11,033 nt of DNA from Thermoflexia bacterium. Its GTDB lineage: Bacteria; Chloroflexota; Anaerolineae; B4-G1; SLSP01. A program made the position numbers and the translations under genes. The stretch is taken from assembly GCA_030605705.1 (NCBI GenBank), contig JAUWHU010000554.1:1-11033 (forward strand). Direction: 5' to 3'. A model generated the notes under the pieces. The model was not told the DNA's origin and made no database searches. It worked only from the letters and a program-made list of their open reading frames with translations. This document shows positions 1 to 6,335 of the stretch, one piece after another; within the stretch, counting starts at the first letter, position 1; each line of letters opens with the position of its first letter.

Positions 1-1
1 C

Positions 2-592
2 AATGGCAAGCAGCCGAAGAACGTCGTATTCATCAAGTGCGTAGGCTCCCGCGACCCGCACAGCGGCGTTCCTTATTGCTCCCGTGTCTGCTGTATGTAC
101 ACGGCCAAGCATGCCCATCTGGTGCGGGATAAGATTCCCGATGCCCACATCACCGTGTTTTACATAGATGTGCGGGCCTTCGGCAAGGGGTACGAGGAGT
201 TCTACGACCGGGTAAAGCACGAGCGGGTAATCTACCGGCGTGGTGAGCCTGCGGAGGTGTACCGGCGGGGAGATAAGTTGGTCGTGCTGGCTGAGGACAC
301 GCTGTTAGGGAAGCCTATTGAAGTCGAGGCCGACCTGGTGGTGCTGGCGACGGCGGTCATCCCGCGAACCGACACGGCGCAGCTGGCGGAACTGCTGGGG
401 TTGGAGCGTTCCCCAGATGGCTTTTTCCAGGAAGCACACCTCAAGTTCCGCCCGGTGGACACCCAGGTGGACGGCATTTTTCTGGCGGGCTGTTGCCAGG
501 GACCCAAAGACATCCCGGACACGGTCGCGCAAGCCAAGGCGGCTGCCGCATCGGCGCTGGTAGTTCTGGCGCAAGGACGAGAGAGAGGATGA
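2..592 (+). CDS. hdrA: HdrA-like electron-bifurcating subunit, C-terminal part (5' end outside window), lacking the C-terminal ferredoxin domain
   Basis: The open frame runs in from the window edge; the first internal ATG (95) lies inside a conserved motif, so it is not the start. The visible 196 residues match the C-terminal half of the FAD domain of HdrA-type flavoproteins. The cysteine pattern C-x12-C-x3-CC (VGSRD...YCSRVCC) is the one reported to bind the unusual [4Fe-4S] cluster of HdrA, and the conserved LAGCCQGPKDIPDTVAQAKA segment is present. By eye it is well over half identical to residues 300-479 of the second HdrA at 2747-4447. Identity stops just after AKAAAASAL: the protein ends within 11 residues instead of continuing into two CxxCxxCxxxCP ferredoxin motifs. 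It may be a natural short HdrA paralogue working with the downstream Hdr subunits, or a copy truncated when the adjoining toxin-antitoxin pair arrived. Family is secure; the functional state is not. Confidence 0.9.
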   Translation, partial: NGKQPKNVVFIKCVGSRDPHSGVPYCSRVCCMYTAKHAHLVRDKIPDAHITVFYIDVRAFGKGYEEFYDRVKHERVIYRRGEPAEVYRRGDKLVVLAEDTLLGKPIEVEADLVVLATAVIPRTDTAQLAELLGLERSPDGFFQEAHLKFRPVDTQVDGIFLAGCCQGPKDIPDTVAQAKAAAASALVVLAQGRERG

Positions 593-606
593 TAACGAGA
601 GAGAGC

Positions 607-948
607 TCATGACTCCAGTAGATTATTCACGCCAGCTACCACAATATCTATGTCTTGTTCTGGAATGCCTACGAGGTCTGATGGCTCTACGTGGCCGTCC
701 ACGTGATGGAAGTGGTGGGGAAAGTTGGGGAGGTCGGGGTGGTGTCGAGCGTTGTCCCAGCTGATGACGCGCTGATTGTGGCGAACCAGGGTGTAGGCGT
801 ATTTGCCCAGAGTATCATTGTAGTAGAGGTCAACAAAGTAACCGCCTTGCAGTTCAATGCGCACTTTGGTCACCAGGTCATGGACAGAGATCACGTAGGG
901 GCAAGTTTCTACGAAGCGTTGTACTGTGCGAGCCAGTGACTCAGCCAT
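607..948 (-). CDS. TumE-family (DUF6516) toxin-like protein
   Basis: A 113-residue protein with the hallmarks of the DUF6516/TumE toxin family: an amphipathic N-terminal helix, a central beta region (YFVDLYYN, about residues 37-44) and the histidine-rich signature W-D-N-x-x-H-H-P-x-L-P-x-F-P-H-H-x-H (residues 64-81). Length is normal for the family. The biochemical activity of these toxins is not something I can state. The start is supported by AGGAG nine bases upstream. The first 40 bases overlap the 3' end of the partner gene at 909-1223 in another frame, the usual coupled arrangement of a toxin-antitoxin operon with the antitoxin first. The gene lies antisense to the surrounding Hdr locus and its stop is only 14 bases from the end of the truncated hdrA, suggesting later insertion. 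Confidence 0.85.
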   Translation of the reverse strand: MAESLARTVQRFVETCPYVISVHDLVTKVRIELQGGYFVDLYYNDTLGKYAYTLVRHNQRVISWDNARHHPDLPNFPHHFHHVDGHVEPSDLVGIPEQDIDIVVAGVNNLLES

Positions 949-1223
949 GTAAAGATACTCCTGCTCATCTCAATGCGCTCTAGTTGCTCCACGGCGTTGC
1001 GCCACTCGATGGATTCTTCCCAGCAGGGATGCTCCAGCACTTGGCGGGTTTCTAATTTTTGCTCAAAGGTTTCCAATGAGCACTGATATTTCTGCTCACA
1101 GCTGTGTATAATCTGGCGCAGCAATCTGGCTCGTGCGGAGGTGTCCGTTTCCAGGATGCGTACTTTATCCAGCGTCACGTTGGTGGGTAGTGACGATAGA
1201 GTGGCGGGATATGAAGCGGCCAT
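909..1223 (-). CDS. Probable antitoxin partner of the TumE-like toxin
   Basis: A 104-residue acidic, helix-rich protein. The ATG at 1223 is chosen because GAGAGGAG lies just upstream and because the only longer reading starts upstream of the predicted transcription start. Residues about 27-90 look like a continuous charged helical or coiled-coil region: an LLRQIIHSCEQKYQ segment, then SLETFEQKLE, then a tryptophan-containing W-x-x-S-x-E-W segment. This layout (Y or Q, then SLEEFE-like, then an EHPxWE-like motif) is common in small proteins encoded directly upstream of DUF6516 toxins, although I see no DNA-binding domain such as the HTH of TumA-type antitoxins. The role is inferred mainly from position: first gene of the operon, a 40-base overlap with the toxin gene, and a shared strong promoter. 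It may act through direct binding to the toxin. Confidence 0.7.
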   Translation of the reverse strand: MAASYPATLSSLPTNVTLDKVRILETDTSARARLLRQIIHSCEQKYQCSLETFEQKLETRQVLEHPCWEESIEWRNAVEQLERIEMSRSIFTWLSHWLAQYNAS

Positions 1224-1272
1224 AGTGCTCTCCTCTCTCAGGGTACTGTTTATTCGTTCACGATTCAACCAT

Positions 1273-1301
1273 AGTATACCTGGAAACTGCAAATCAGTCA
1301 A
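1273..1301 (-). promoter_or_regulatory. Sigma70-type promoter of the toxin-antitoxin operon
   Basis: Read on the - strand, TTGACT (1301-1296) and TATACT (1278-1273) are separated by exactly 17 bases, each one mismatch from consensus. Transcription would start near 1266, leaving a leader of about 43 bases before the antitoxin ATG at 1223. A promoter this close to consensus fits constitutive expression checked by autoregulation. Confidence 0.8.
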
Positions 1302-1395
1302 AGATTTTGAACAATCACGTTAAGCGAGGCTGGATGTGATATGCCAGGAATCGCGTTGAGGGTAGCGGAACAGGCCGATATGGGAGGAGATAGGC

Positions 1396-1539
1396 ATGGG
1401 AGTAGAGCAGTGCGTCCAGGCGCTCCAATGCTCCAGTTACGTTATTGGGGTGGAGAGGCGGGCCACGACAATTAGGGAAGAATTTGAGGCCGAAATGGCC
1501 GAGAAGTGGGACAATCCGCAAGCGGGAGGATGGCATTGA
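1396..1539 (+). CDS. Possible small ORF (47 aa) coupled to the hdrCB gene
   Basis: ATG at 1396 is preceded by a strong Shine-Dalgarno-like GGGAGGAG (1382-1389) at workable spacing. The frame encodes 47 residues, mostly charged and helical in the second half (REEFEAEMAEKW), with two cysteines (C6, C12). Its TGA (1537-1539) overlaps the first codons of the hdrCB gene (ATG 1530), an arrangement expected for translational coupling and useful because that ATG has no well-spaced ribosome site of its own. I recognise no family. It could be a genuine small protein, a leader peptide that delivers ribosomes to hdrCB, or chance. No convincing promoter was found between 1302 and 1395. Confidence 0.35.
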   Translation: MGVEQCVQALQCSSYVIGVERRATTIREEFEAEMAEKWDNPQAGGWH

Positions 1540-2678
1540 AGACAGAGTCAATGGCCGAGCAGTTGGAACTCTTTGGCTGCATCCAGTGTGGCAAGTGTAC
1601 CGGTGGCTGCCCGGTAGCACGCAAGACGGAGCTCAACATCCGCAGCCTGATCTATGACATGCTGGTGGAACCGGAAATGGATCTGAAGGCACACCCGGAG
1701 TTGTGGGATTGCACAGCTTGCTTTACCTGCGTCGAGCGGTGTCCCAAGGATGTGCGCCCCGCCGAGTTGATCATCAAATTGCGGGGCCAACTGGTGGAAA
1801 GCGGACGTATTCCGGAGACCATTGGGACGGCGCTGAACAGCATCTTCCGCCAGGGGAACCCCTCCGGCATGGCGCGGGAGGATCGGGCGGCCTGGGCTAA
1901 TGGCATACCGGTCAAGGCTGCGCAGGAAGGATGCGAGATACTCTACTTCGTGGGCTGCATTCCTTGTTATGACCCTCGGGTGCAGGTTGTGCCCCGCGCG
2001 TTGGTGAGGGCTTTTACCGCGGCCGGGCTGGATTTCGGTACACTGGGCACTGAGGAGAGCTGCTGCGGCAACGAGGTGCGCTGCATGGGCGAGGAAGGTC
2101 TATTCGAGATGCTGGTCGAGGATGGGAGTGAATTGATCCACAGCGTGGGCGCAAACCGGCTGGTGACCACCTCCCCTCACTGCTTCAACACTTTCAAGAA
2201 CGAGTACGGCCTGGATGGCGTCGAGGTACTGCATTACACGCAACTCATCGCTGAATTGATCGAGCAGGGCCGGTTGGACTTTTCCCACCCGCCCAATCTC
2301 CCAGGGAGAGAAGCCGAGGGGAAAATAATCGTCACCTATCATGACCCCTGTTTCCTGGGCAAGCAGAATCACATCTTTGATGAACCACGCGCCATTCTCA
2401 AAGCCATCCCCGGCGTAAAATTGGTGGAGATGGACCGCAACCGGGAGCGCAGTCTGTGCTGCGAGGGTGGCGGGGGACGGATGTGGGTTGAGGGAACCAA
2501 CGTGGAAGAGCGACTGGCCTCCCAGCGGGTACACCAGGCAGTAGAGACCGGGGCTGAAATCCTGGCCGTGGCCTGTCCCTTCTGCTTGCTGACGCTGGAG
2601 GACGCGGTCAAGGTGCAAGGGCTGGATGACCGGCTGCGGGTGATGGATATTATGGAGCTCGTGGATTTGGCGTTGTGA
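1530..2678 (+). CDS. HdrC-HdrB fusion (HdrD-like) iron-sulfur subunit
   Basis: A 382-residue soluble protein joining an HdrC-type ferredoxin module to an HdrB-type CCG module. Two [4Fe-4S] motifs come first: C17-C20-C23-C27 and C61-C64-C67-C71, both CxxCxxCxxxCP. Two CCG domains follow. The first has C143, C178-C179 and C218 (the SPHC segment has only one of the usual CxxC pair). The second is complete: C274, C310-C311 and C349-x-x-C352, the arrangement that binds the non-cubane clusters at the disulfide-reducing site of HdrB. The expected role is to accept electrons from HdrA and reduce a disulfide or similar substrate; the natural substrate is unknown here. The start is uncertain: GTG 1506 and ATG 1551 are alternatives. 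I chose ATG 1530 because it overlaps the end of the small ORF. A heptamer repeat array separates it from hdrA. Confidence 0.9.
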   Translation: MALKTESMAEQLELFGCIQCGKCTGGCPVARKTELNIRSLIYDMLVEPEMDLKAHPELWDCTACFTCVERCPKDVRPAELIIKLRGQLVESGRIPETIGTALNSIFRQGNPSGMAREDRAAWANGIPVKAAQEGCEILYFVGCIPCYDPRVQVVPRALVRAFTAAGLDFGTLGTEESCCGNEVRCMGEEGLFEMLVEDGSELIHSVGANRLVTTSPHCFNTFKNEYGLDGVEVLHYTQLIAELIEQGRLDFSHPPNLPGREAEGKIIVTYHDPCFLGKQNHIFDEPRAILKAIPGVKLVEMDRNRERSLCCEGGGGRMWVEGTNVEERLASQRVHQAVETGAEILAVACPFCLLTLEDAVKVQGLDDRLRVMDIMELVDLAL

Positions 2679-2685
2679 AGCTGGC

Positions 2686-2734
2686 GCGTAAAACGTAAGG
2701 CGTAAAACGTAAAACGTAAGGCGTAAAACGTAAT
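2686..2734 (+). repeat. Seven-copy heptamer tandem repeat, consensus RCGTAAR
   Basis: The 49 bases divide exactly into seven 7-base units: GCGTAAA, ACGTAAG, GCGTAAA, ACGTAAA, ACGTAAG, GCGTAAA, ACGTAAT. The array starts 7 bases after the hdrCB stop and ends 12 bases before the hdrA ATG, so it is part of the intercistronic mRNA. Read on the other strand it would encode the FYALRFT-type peptide repeat that often appears in spurious annotations of environmental bacteria. The unit is not palindromic and has no spacers, so it is not CRISPR. Confidence 0.9.
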
Positions 2735-2746
2735 AGGAATTGGTCT

Positions 2747-4447
2747 ATGGAATCTCAACCCCGTATCGGTGTATATGTCTGTCACTGCGGCACGAACATC
2801 GCCGCGATGGTGGATGTGGAGCAGGTGGCGGAATTTGCCGCGACGTTGCCCCACGTCGTCGTCGCCCGTGATTACCTGTACATGTGCTCCGATCCCGGCC
2901 AGACGCTGATCAAGCAGGACATCCAGGAGCAGCAGCTAACCCGTGTTGTGGTGGCGGCCTGCTCACCATCTATGCACGAACCGACCTTCCGTGGCGCGAC
3001 GCGGGAGGGGGGCATCAATCCTTACTTCATGCAAATGATCAACATCCGCGAGCAGTGCTCGTGGGTACATACCGACCGGGAAAAAGCGACGCAGAAGGCG
3101 AAGGCGCTGGTCGCCTCGGCGGTGGCGAAAGCGGCCTTGCTGGAGCCGCTGGAAGATCGTGAGGTCGGGGTCACGCCAGGCGCGGTTGTCATCGGTGGCG
3201 GTGTGGCAGGGATGATCGCGGCCCTCGATGTGGCCGATGCTGGCTTCCCGGTCTACCTGGTGGAGAAGAGCGATCACCTGGGCGGGCATGTGGCAGACCT
3301 CAATCGTGTCTTCCCCACACTGGAGTCCGCTAAGGAGTTGATAGAGCCGCTGATCAAGCGCGTCCAAACTCATCCTCACGTCACCGTTCTGCTGAACTCA
3401 CAGGTGACGGGTTTAGAAGGGTACGTGGGGAATTTCGAGTTACAAGTTACAAATTCCAAATCCGAAGGTCCAAATCCGAAATTGAGCGTGGGTTCCATCA
3501 TCATCGCCACCGGCTACGACATCTTCGACCCACGGCGCAAGCCAGAGTTAGGCTATGGCCAATACCCCAACGTCATCACGTCGCTAGAGATGGAGCATCG
3601 CTTGGCCACGGGCGATCTGACCGTGGACGGGCGCTCGCCGCAGAACGTGGCCTTTATCCAGTGTGTAGGCTCACGGGATGCGCAGGTGGGCAATCTGTAT
3701 TGCTCACGGGTGTGCTGCATGTACACGGCGAAGCAGTCCCGCCTAGTGCGAGAACTCCTACCCCAGGCTCGTGTGACAGTTTTCTTTATAGACGTGCGAG
3801 TCTTTGGTAAAGGAGGGGAGGAGTTCTACGACGAGACACGGGCGAAGAGAGTGCGCTACCGGCGCGGGAGCGTCTCTGAAATCTACCAACGCGATGGACG
3901 GGTAGTGTTAGTGGGGGAAGATACGTTGCTGAGCCGTCCCATCGAATTTGAGGCCGACCTGGTGGTGCTGGCGGTGGGGATGGAGCCGCGTGCCGACACG
4001 GCGACTCTCTCCACTCTGTTCAAACTGCCGCGTTCAGCCGACGGTTTCTTCATGGAGTCACATCCCAAGTTGCGGCCGGTGGACACGGTGGTGGACGGCG
4101 TCTTCTTAGCAGGCTGCTGCCAAGGCCCCAAAGACATTCCCGATACGGTGGCTCAAGCGAAGGCGGCTGCATCATCGGCCCTCATCCCCCTCATTCTGGG
4201 GACGGTGCCGGTGGAATCGGCCACGGCGGTGGTGGACGCGGACCTCTGCGCCGGGTGCGGGATGTGCGTGGATGTGTGTCCCTTCGGCGCGCCGGCGCTC
4301 GACCCGCTGTGGGGCGTATCCCGCGTCAATGCTGTATTGTGCAAAGGATGCGGGGCGTGCGCAGCGGCTTGCCCCTCAAAGGCCATCCAGATGCAGCGCT
4401 TTACGCCAGAACAGATTATGGCGCAGGTAGATGCGCTGATGGAATGA
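2747..4447 (+). CDS. hdrA: HdrA-like flavin-based electron-bifurcating subunit
   Basis: 566 residues, complete. The N-terminal HdrA domain (GVYVCHCGTNI at 8-18, YMCSDPGQ at 45-52, AACSPSMHEPTFR at 70-82, REQCSWVH at 101-108) is followed by the FAD/thioredoxin-reductase-like fold with VVIGGGVAGMIAAL at 147-160. The unusual cluster ligands are C306, C319, C323 and C324. Two ferredoxin motifs end the protein: C501-C504-C507-C511 and C532-C535-C538-C542. The extra internal ferredoxin insert of long archaeal HdrA proteins is absent, explaining the shorter length. In known Hdr complexes the HdrA FAD takes an electron pair via MvhD and sends one electron to HdrB and one to ferredoxin through the C-terminal clusters. 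AGGA eight bases upstream supports the ATG. Residues about 235-246 (NSKSEGPNPK) appear to come from a repeat within the gene. Confidence 0.93.
   Translation: MESQPRIGVYVCHCGTNIAAMVDVEQVAEFAATLPHVVVARDYLYMCSDPGQTLIKQDIQEQQLTRVVVAACSPSMHEPTFRGATREGGINPYFMQMINIREQCSWVHTDREKATQKAKALVASAVAKAALLEPLEDREVGVTPGAVVIGGGVAGMIAALDVADAGFPVYLVEKSDHLGGHVADLNRVFPTLESAKELIEPLIKRVQTHPHVTVLLNSQVTGLEGYVGNFELQVTNSKSEGPNPKLSVGSIIIATGYDIFDPRRKPELGYGQYPNVITSLEMEHRLATGDLTVDGRSPQNVAFIQCVGSRDAQVGNLYCSRVCCMYTAKQSRLVRELLPQARVTVFFIDVRVFGKGGEEFYDETRAKRVRYRRGSVSEIYQRDGRVVLVGEDTLLSRPIEFEADLVVLAVGMEPRADTATLSTLFKLPRSADGFFMESHPKLRPVDTVVDGVFLAGCCQGPKDIPDTVAQAKAAASSALIPLILGTVPVESATAVVDADLCAGCGMCVDVCPFGAPALDPLWGVSRVNAVLCKGCGACAAACPSKAIQMQRFTPEQIMAQVDALME
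3456..3480 (+). repeat. Two-copy 14-base direct repeat inside hdrA
   Basis: CCAAATCCGAA occurs exactly at 3456-3466 and 3470-3480, a 14-base period within a low-complexity AC-rich patch (about 3444-3484). It encodes roughly NSKSEGPNPK, between the conserved GNFELQV strand and the SIIIATG strand of the FAD domain, where family members normally have a short loop. It resembles the AATTCCAAAT-type dispersed repeats found between genes in many environmental bacteria. Confidence 0.7.
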
Positions 4448-4484
4448 AAGGATTTTAGGTTTCAATGTCTCAGGTTCTAAGTTG

Positions 4485-4670
4485 GACGTACGTTAGTGTC
4501 TTAAAGTATTCGCCACCCTAACCGCAGGCCCGCAAAGCACTACATATCAATAATCCAGGGCAATTTTTACCACGGAGGGCACAGAGTTTTCTTATTTTCT
4601 CTCCGTGTTCTCTGTGGTGAAAATGACAGAAAGCAAAAGTGGCGAATACATTGTGACAGTAACGACGTAC
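4485..4670. mobile_element. MITE-like non-coding element with terminal inverted repeats
   Basis: Inverted repeats of 25 bases lie at 4492-4516 and 4639-4663 and match at 21 of 25 positions, including a perfect 11-base inner block (GTATTCGCCAC / GTGGCGAATAC). Immediately outside, GACGTAC is present on both sides (4485-4491 and 4664-4670), resembling a 7-base target duplication. The 172-base body contains no ORF but carries a second inner palindrome at 4563-4624. It sits 37 bases after the hdrA stop and 40 bases before the mvhD ATG, disrupting neither gene. Caveat: ACGTAC is itself a palindrome, so the flanking direct repeat might instead be an offset extension of the inverted repeat. I do not recognise a parent insertion sequence. 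Confidence 0.65.
4563..4624. repeat. Long imperfect palindrome (dispersed ACCACAGAG-type repeat), copy 1
   Basis: The arms 4563-4586 and 4601-4624 are inverted relative to each other at 19 of 24 positions. Four of the five differences would form G-U pairs in RNA, so a 24-base stem with a 14-base loop (4587-4600) is possible in the hdrA-mvhD transcript. The sequence (TTTTTACCACGGAGGGCACAGAG) belongs to a repeat type often seen between genes in environmental genomes, and a homologous copy lies at 8393-8500 in the opposite orientation. Confidence 0.8.
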
Positions 4671-4710
4671 TCTGGAACATGAAACTCACAATCCTTGAGG
4701 AGAAAAGGAA

Positions 4711-5139
4711 ATGAATAACAATGCTTTTGAACCAAAAATCGTGGCATTTCTATGTAACTGGTGCGCATACACGGGGGCCGATCTAGCAGGTACATCGCGT
4801 ATCCAGTACCCGCCCAATGTGCGCATCATCCGGGTGATGTGCTCCGGGTCGGTAGATCCAACTTACGTGCTCAAACCGCTCCTGGACGGTGTCGATGGCG
4901 TCCTCATCGGCGGTTGCCACCCCGGCGACTGTCACTACCAATCGGGGAACTATAAAGCCCGGCGGCGCATCATCGCGCTCAAGCAGATTCTCAAGAGTGC
5001 CGGCTTTGACGATGACCGGGTCTGGCTGCGCTGGATAAGCGCCAGCGAGGGGGGACGCTTCGCCGAGACGGTCACGAAGATGACAGAGTTCCTTAAGGAG
5101 AAAGGTCCTAACCCGATGCGCCGGGAGTGGGCGGTGTAG
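4711..5139 (+). CDS. mvhD: MvhD-like [2Fe-2S] electron-transfer subunit
   Basis: A 142-residue protein of the methyl-viologen-reducing hydrogenase delta-subunit family (FlpD/MvhD). It carries the family cysteines C15-N-W-C18 in CNWCAYTGADLAG, C44 in RVMCSGSVDP, and C69 and C74 in GGCHPGDCHY, the [2Fe-2S] ligand set. Length is typical for the stand-alone family. In characterised complexes MvhD docks on HdrA and delivers electrons from a hydrogenase, formate dehydrogenase or similar donor to its FAD. Here no hydrogenase gene is visible; the FdhB-like protein encoded 28 bases downstream is the likely upstream donor module. The ATG is supported by GAGGAGAAAAGGA immediately upstream. A MITE-like element separates it from hdrA. 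Confidence 0.92.
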   Translation: MNNNAFEPKIVAFLCNWCAYTGADLAGTSRIQYPPNVRIIRVMCSGSVDPTYVLKPLLDGVDGVLIGGCHPGDCHYQSGNYKARRRIIALKQILKSAGFDDDRVWLRWISASEGGRFAETVTKMTEFLKEKGPNPMRREWAV

Positions 5140-5167
5140 CAATGACCAATGTAATAGAGGAGATGCA

Positions 5168-6322
5168 ATGAAAACCGTGATTCCAGTCGAGAACGGCGAT
5201 ACGCTGGTCGCAGTGCGTGGTTTCCTCAAGCGGCTATTAGAGGCCGGTGTAGTGGATGCGGTTCTAGTGCCGATGGAGACTCCTGCCGGCGCGGTCACTC
5301 CCGCGTTGGTGAGCGACTCCCGCTTGCTGGACGCGGCGAACCCGTTGGCCCCGGTGATGGGACTCAACGCAGCACGTGTGGTGGGGCCTGTCTCCATTCG
5401 TGAGCCGCGTGGCAAAATCGCAGCAGTGTTACGTCCATGTGAACTGCGGGCGCTGGTAGAACTGGTCAAACTCAAGCAGGCTAGCCTAGACGACATGGTG
5501 ACTATTGGCGTGGACTGCCTGGGTACCTACGACGTGCCGGTCTATGAGGTGATGCGGGCCGATGATGGGGTGGATGTGGCTGCGTACCTGGCGTCCGCCC
5601 AGAGTGGTGAACTGGCCCCGCAGGACGGGTACGCCTTCCGCGACGCCTGCCAGATGTGTGAGAAACCCCACGTCAGCGCGCTTTCCTCCGGGGAGAGGCT
5701 GGGAGGGGTAGAGGCCGTTGTCACGCTGGAACTGTTCGGCGCGGACCTGAGCGCCGGCATCCCTGTCACCTTGCCCGATGAGCTGGCCGAGAAGTTGGGG
5801 CTGACCGATCCCTCACCCGGCCCCTCCCCTGCGAGGAGAAGGGAGATCATAGAGAAAGTGATCGCGGCCCGCACTCAGGTGCGCGACGCCCGCTTCGCCG
5901 AGATGGACCGGCGGCTTGAGCAGGAGGGTATCGAGGGGGTCTTCGCTGCCTGCGTGCGTTGTCATAACTGCATGACCGTCTGTCCCATCTGCTATTGCAA
6001 GACTTGCCTTTTCAAAAGCCCCACCTTCGACCACGAGCCGCTGCAATATATGAACTGGGCGCACCGTAAAGGAGCCTACCGGCTGCCGGCGGATACAATG
6101 CTGTTCCACCTGACGCGCCTCAATCATATAGTGCTCTCCTGCGTTGGCTGTGGGATGTGTACCAGCGCCTGTCCGGCAGAGTTGCCTGTGGGGCGGGTCT
6201 TCCGCACCATCGGGCAGCAGGTGCAGGCTGTGTTCGACTACGTGCCGGGCGGCAACGTTGAGGAGCCATTACCACTGATCACCTTCCGTGAGGACGAGTG
6301 GATGGAAGTTGGTGAAGAGTAA
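5168..6322 (+). CDS. FdhB/FrhB-like iron-sulfur flavoprotein (formate dehydrogenase / F420 dehydrogenase beta-subunit family)
   Basis: 384 residues resembling the FrhB/FdhB beta-subunit family. The N-terminal half has RPCELRALVELVK (89-101) and GVDCLGTYD (114-122), a conserved cysteine region that binds flavin and clusters in relatives. The C-terminal half has C262-C265-C268-C272-P followed by C275, C277 and C280, then C325-C328-C331-C335-P, two ferredoxin-type sites plus extra cysteines. Relatives move electrons between a nicotinamide, F420 or formate-linked partner and iron-sulfur carriers; which applies here cannot be told from sequence. GAGGAG five bases before the ATG supports the start, and the gene is the last of the Hdr transcription unit. 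Residues about 214-226 (DPSPGPSPARRRE) come from a repeat-derived stretch and separate the two halves. Confidence 0.8.
   Translation: MKTVIPVENGDTLVAVRGFLKRLLEAGVVDAVLVPMETPAGAVTPALVSDSRLLDAANPLAPVMGLNAARVVGPVSIREPRGKIAAVLRPCELRALVELVKLKQASLDDMVTIGVDCLGTYDVPVYEVMRADDGVDVAAYLASAQSGELAPQDGYAFRDACQMCEKPHVSALSSGERLGGVEAVVTLELFGADLSAGIPVTLPDELAEKLGLTDPSPGPSPARRREIIEKVIAARTQVRDARFAEMDRRLEQEGIEGVFAACVRCHNCMTVCPICYCKTCLFKSPTFDHEPLQYMNWAHRKGAYRLPADTMLFHLTRLNHIVLSCVGCGMCTSACPAELPVGRVFRTIGQQVQAVFDYVPGGNVEEPLPLITFREDEWMEVGEE
5810..5843 (+). repeat. Hairpin-forming repeat embedded in the FdhB-like coding sequence
   Basis: The stretch CCCTCACCCGGCCCCTCCCC and the following GCGAGGAGAAGGG form a hairpin (5821-5830 with 5834-5843, 8 of 10 paired, 3-base loop). 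It closely resembles the GC-rich CCCTCACCC...GGAGAGGGG-type intergenic repeats that generate PSPGPSP or GEGPGE peptides in annotations. Here it is in frame and encodes PSPGPSPARRR within an otherwise normal protein, at a likely linker. Confidence 0.7.
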
Positions 6323-6335
6323 AAGATTTTCCTGT

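Noticed and set aside
1354..1388. TTGAGG, 17 bases, TATGGG as a promoter for the hdrCB operon
   Set aside because: The -10 match is poor and its start would fall at the ribosome site of the small ORF; not supported.
2686..2734. Possible CRISPR-like array
   Set aside because: Units are only 7 bases and contiguous, with no spacers and no cas genes.
2369..2854. 161-codon open frame on the - strand across the heptamer array
   Set aside because: Its FYALRFT repeats are a direct translation of the non-coding heptamer array; the rest is antisense to hdrCB and hdrA.
4783..5496. 237-codon open frame on the - strand
   Set aside because: It is antisense to mvhD and the FdhB-like gene, with low-complexity serine/arginine/alanine-rich content and no ribosome site that stands out.
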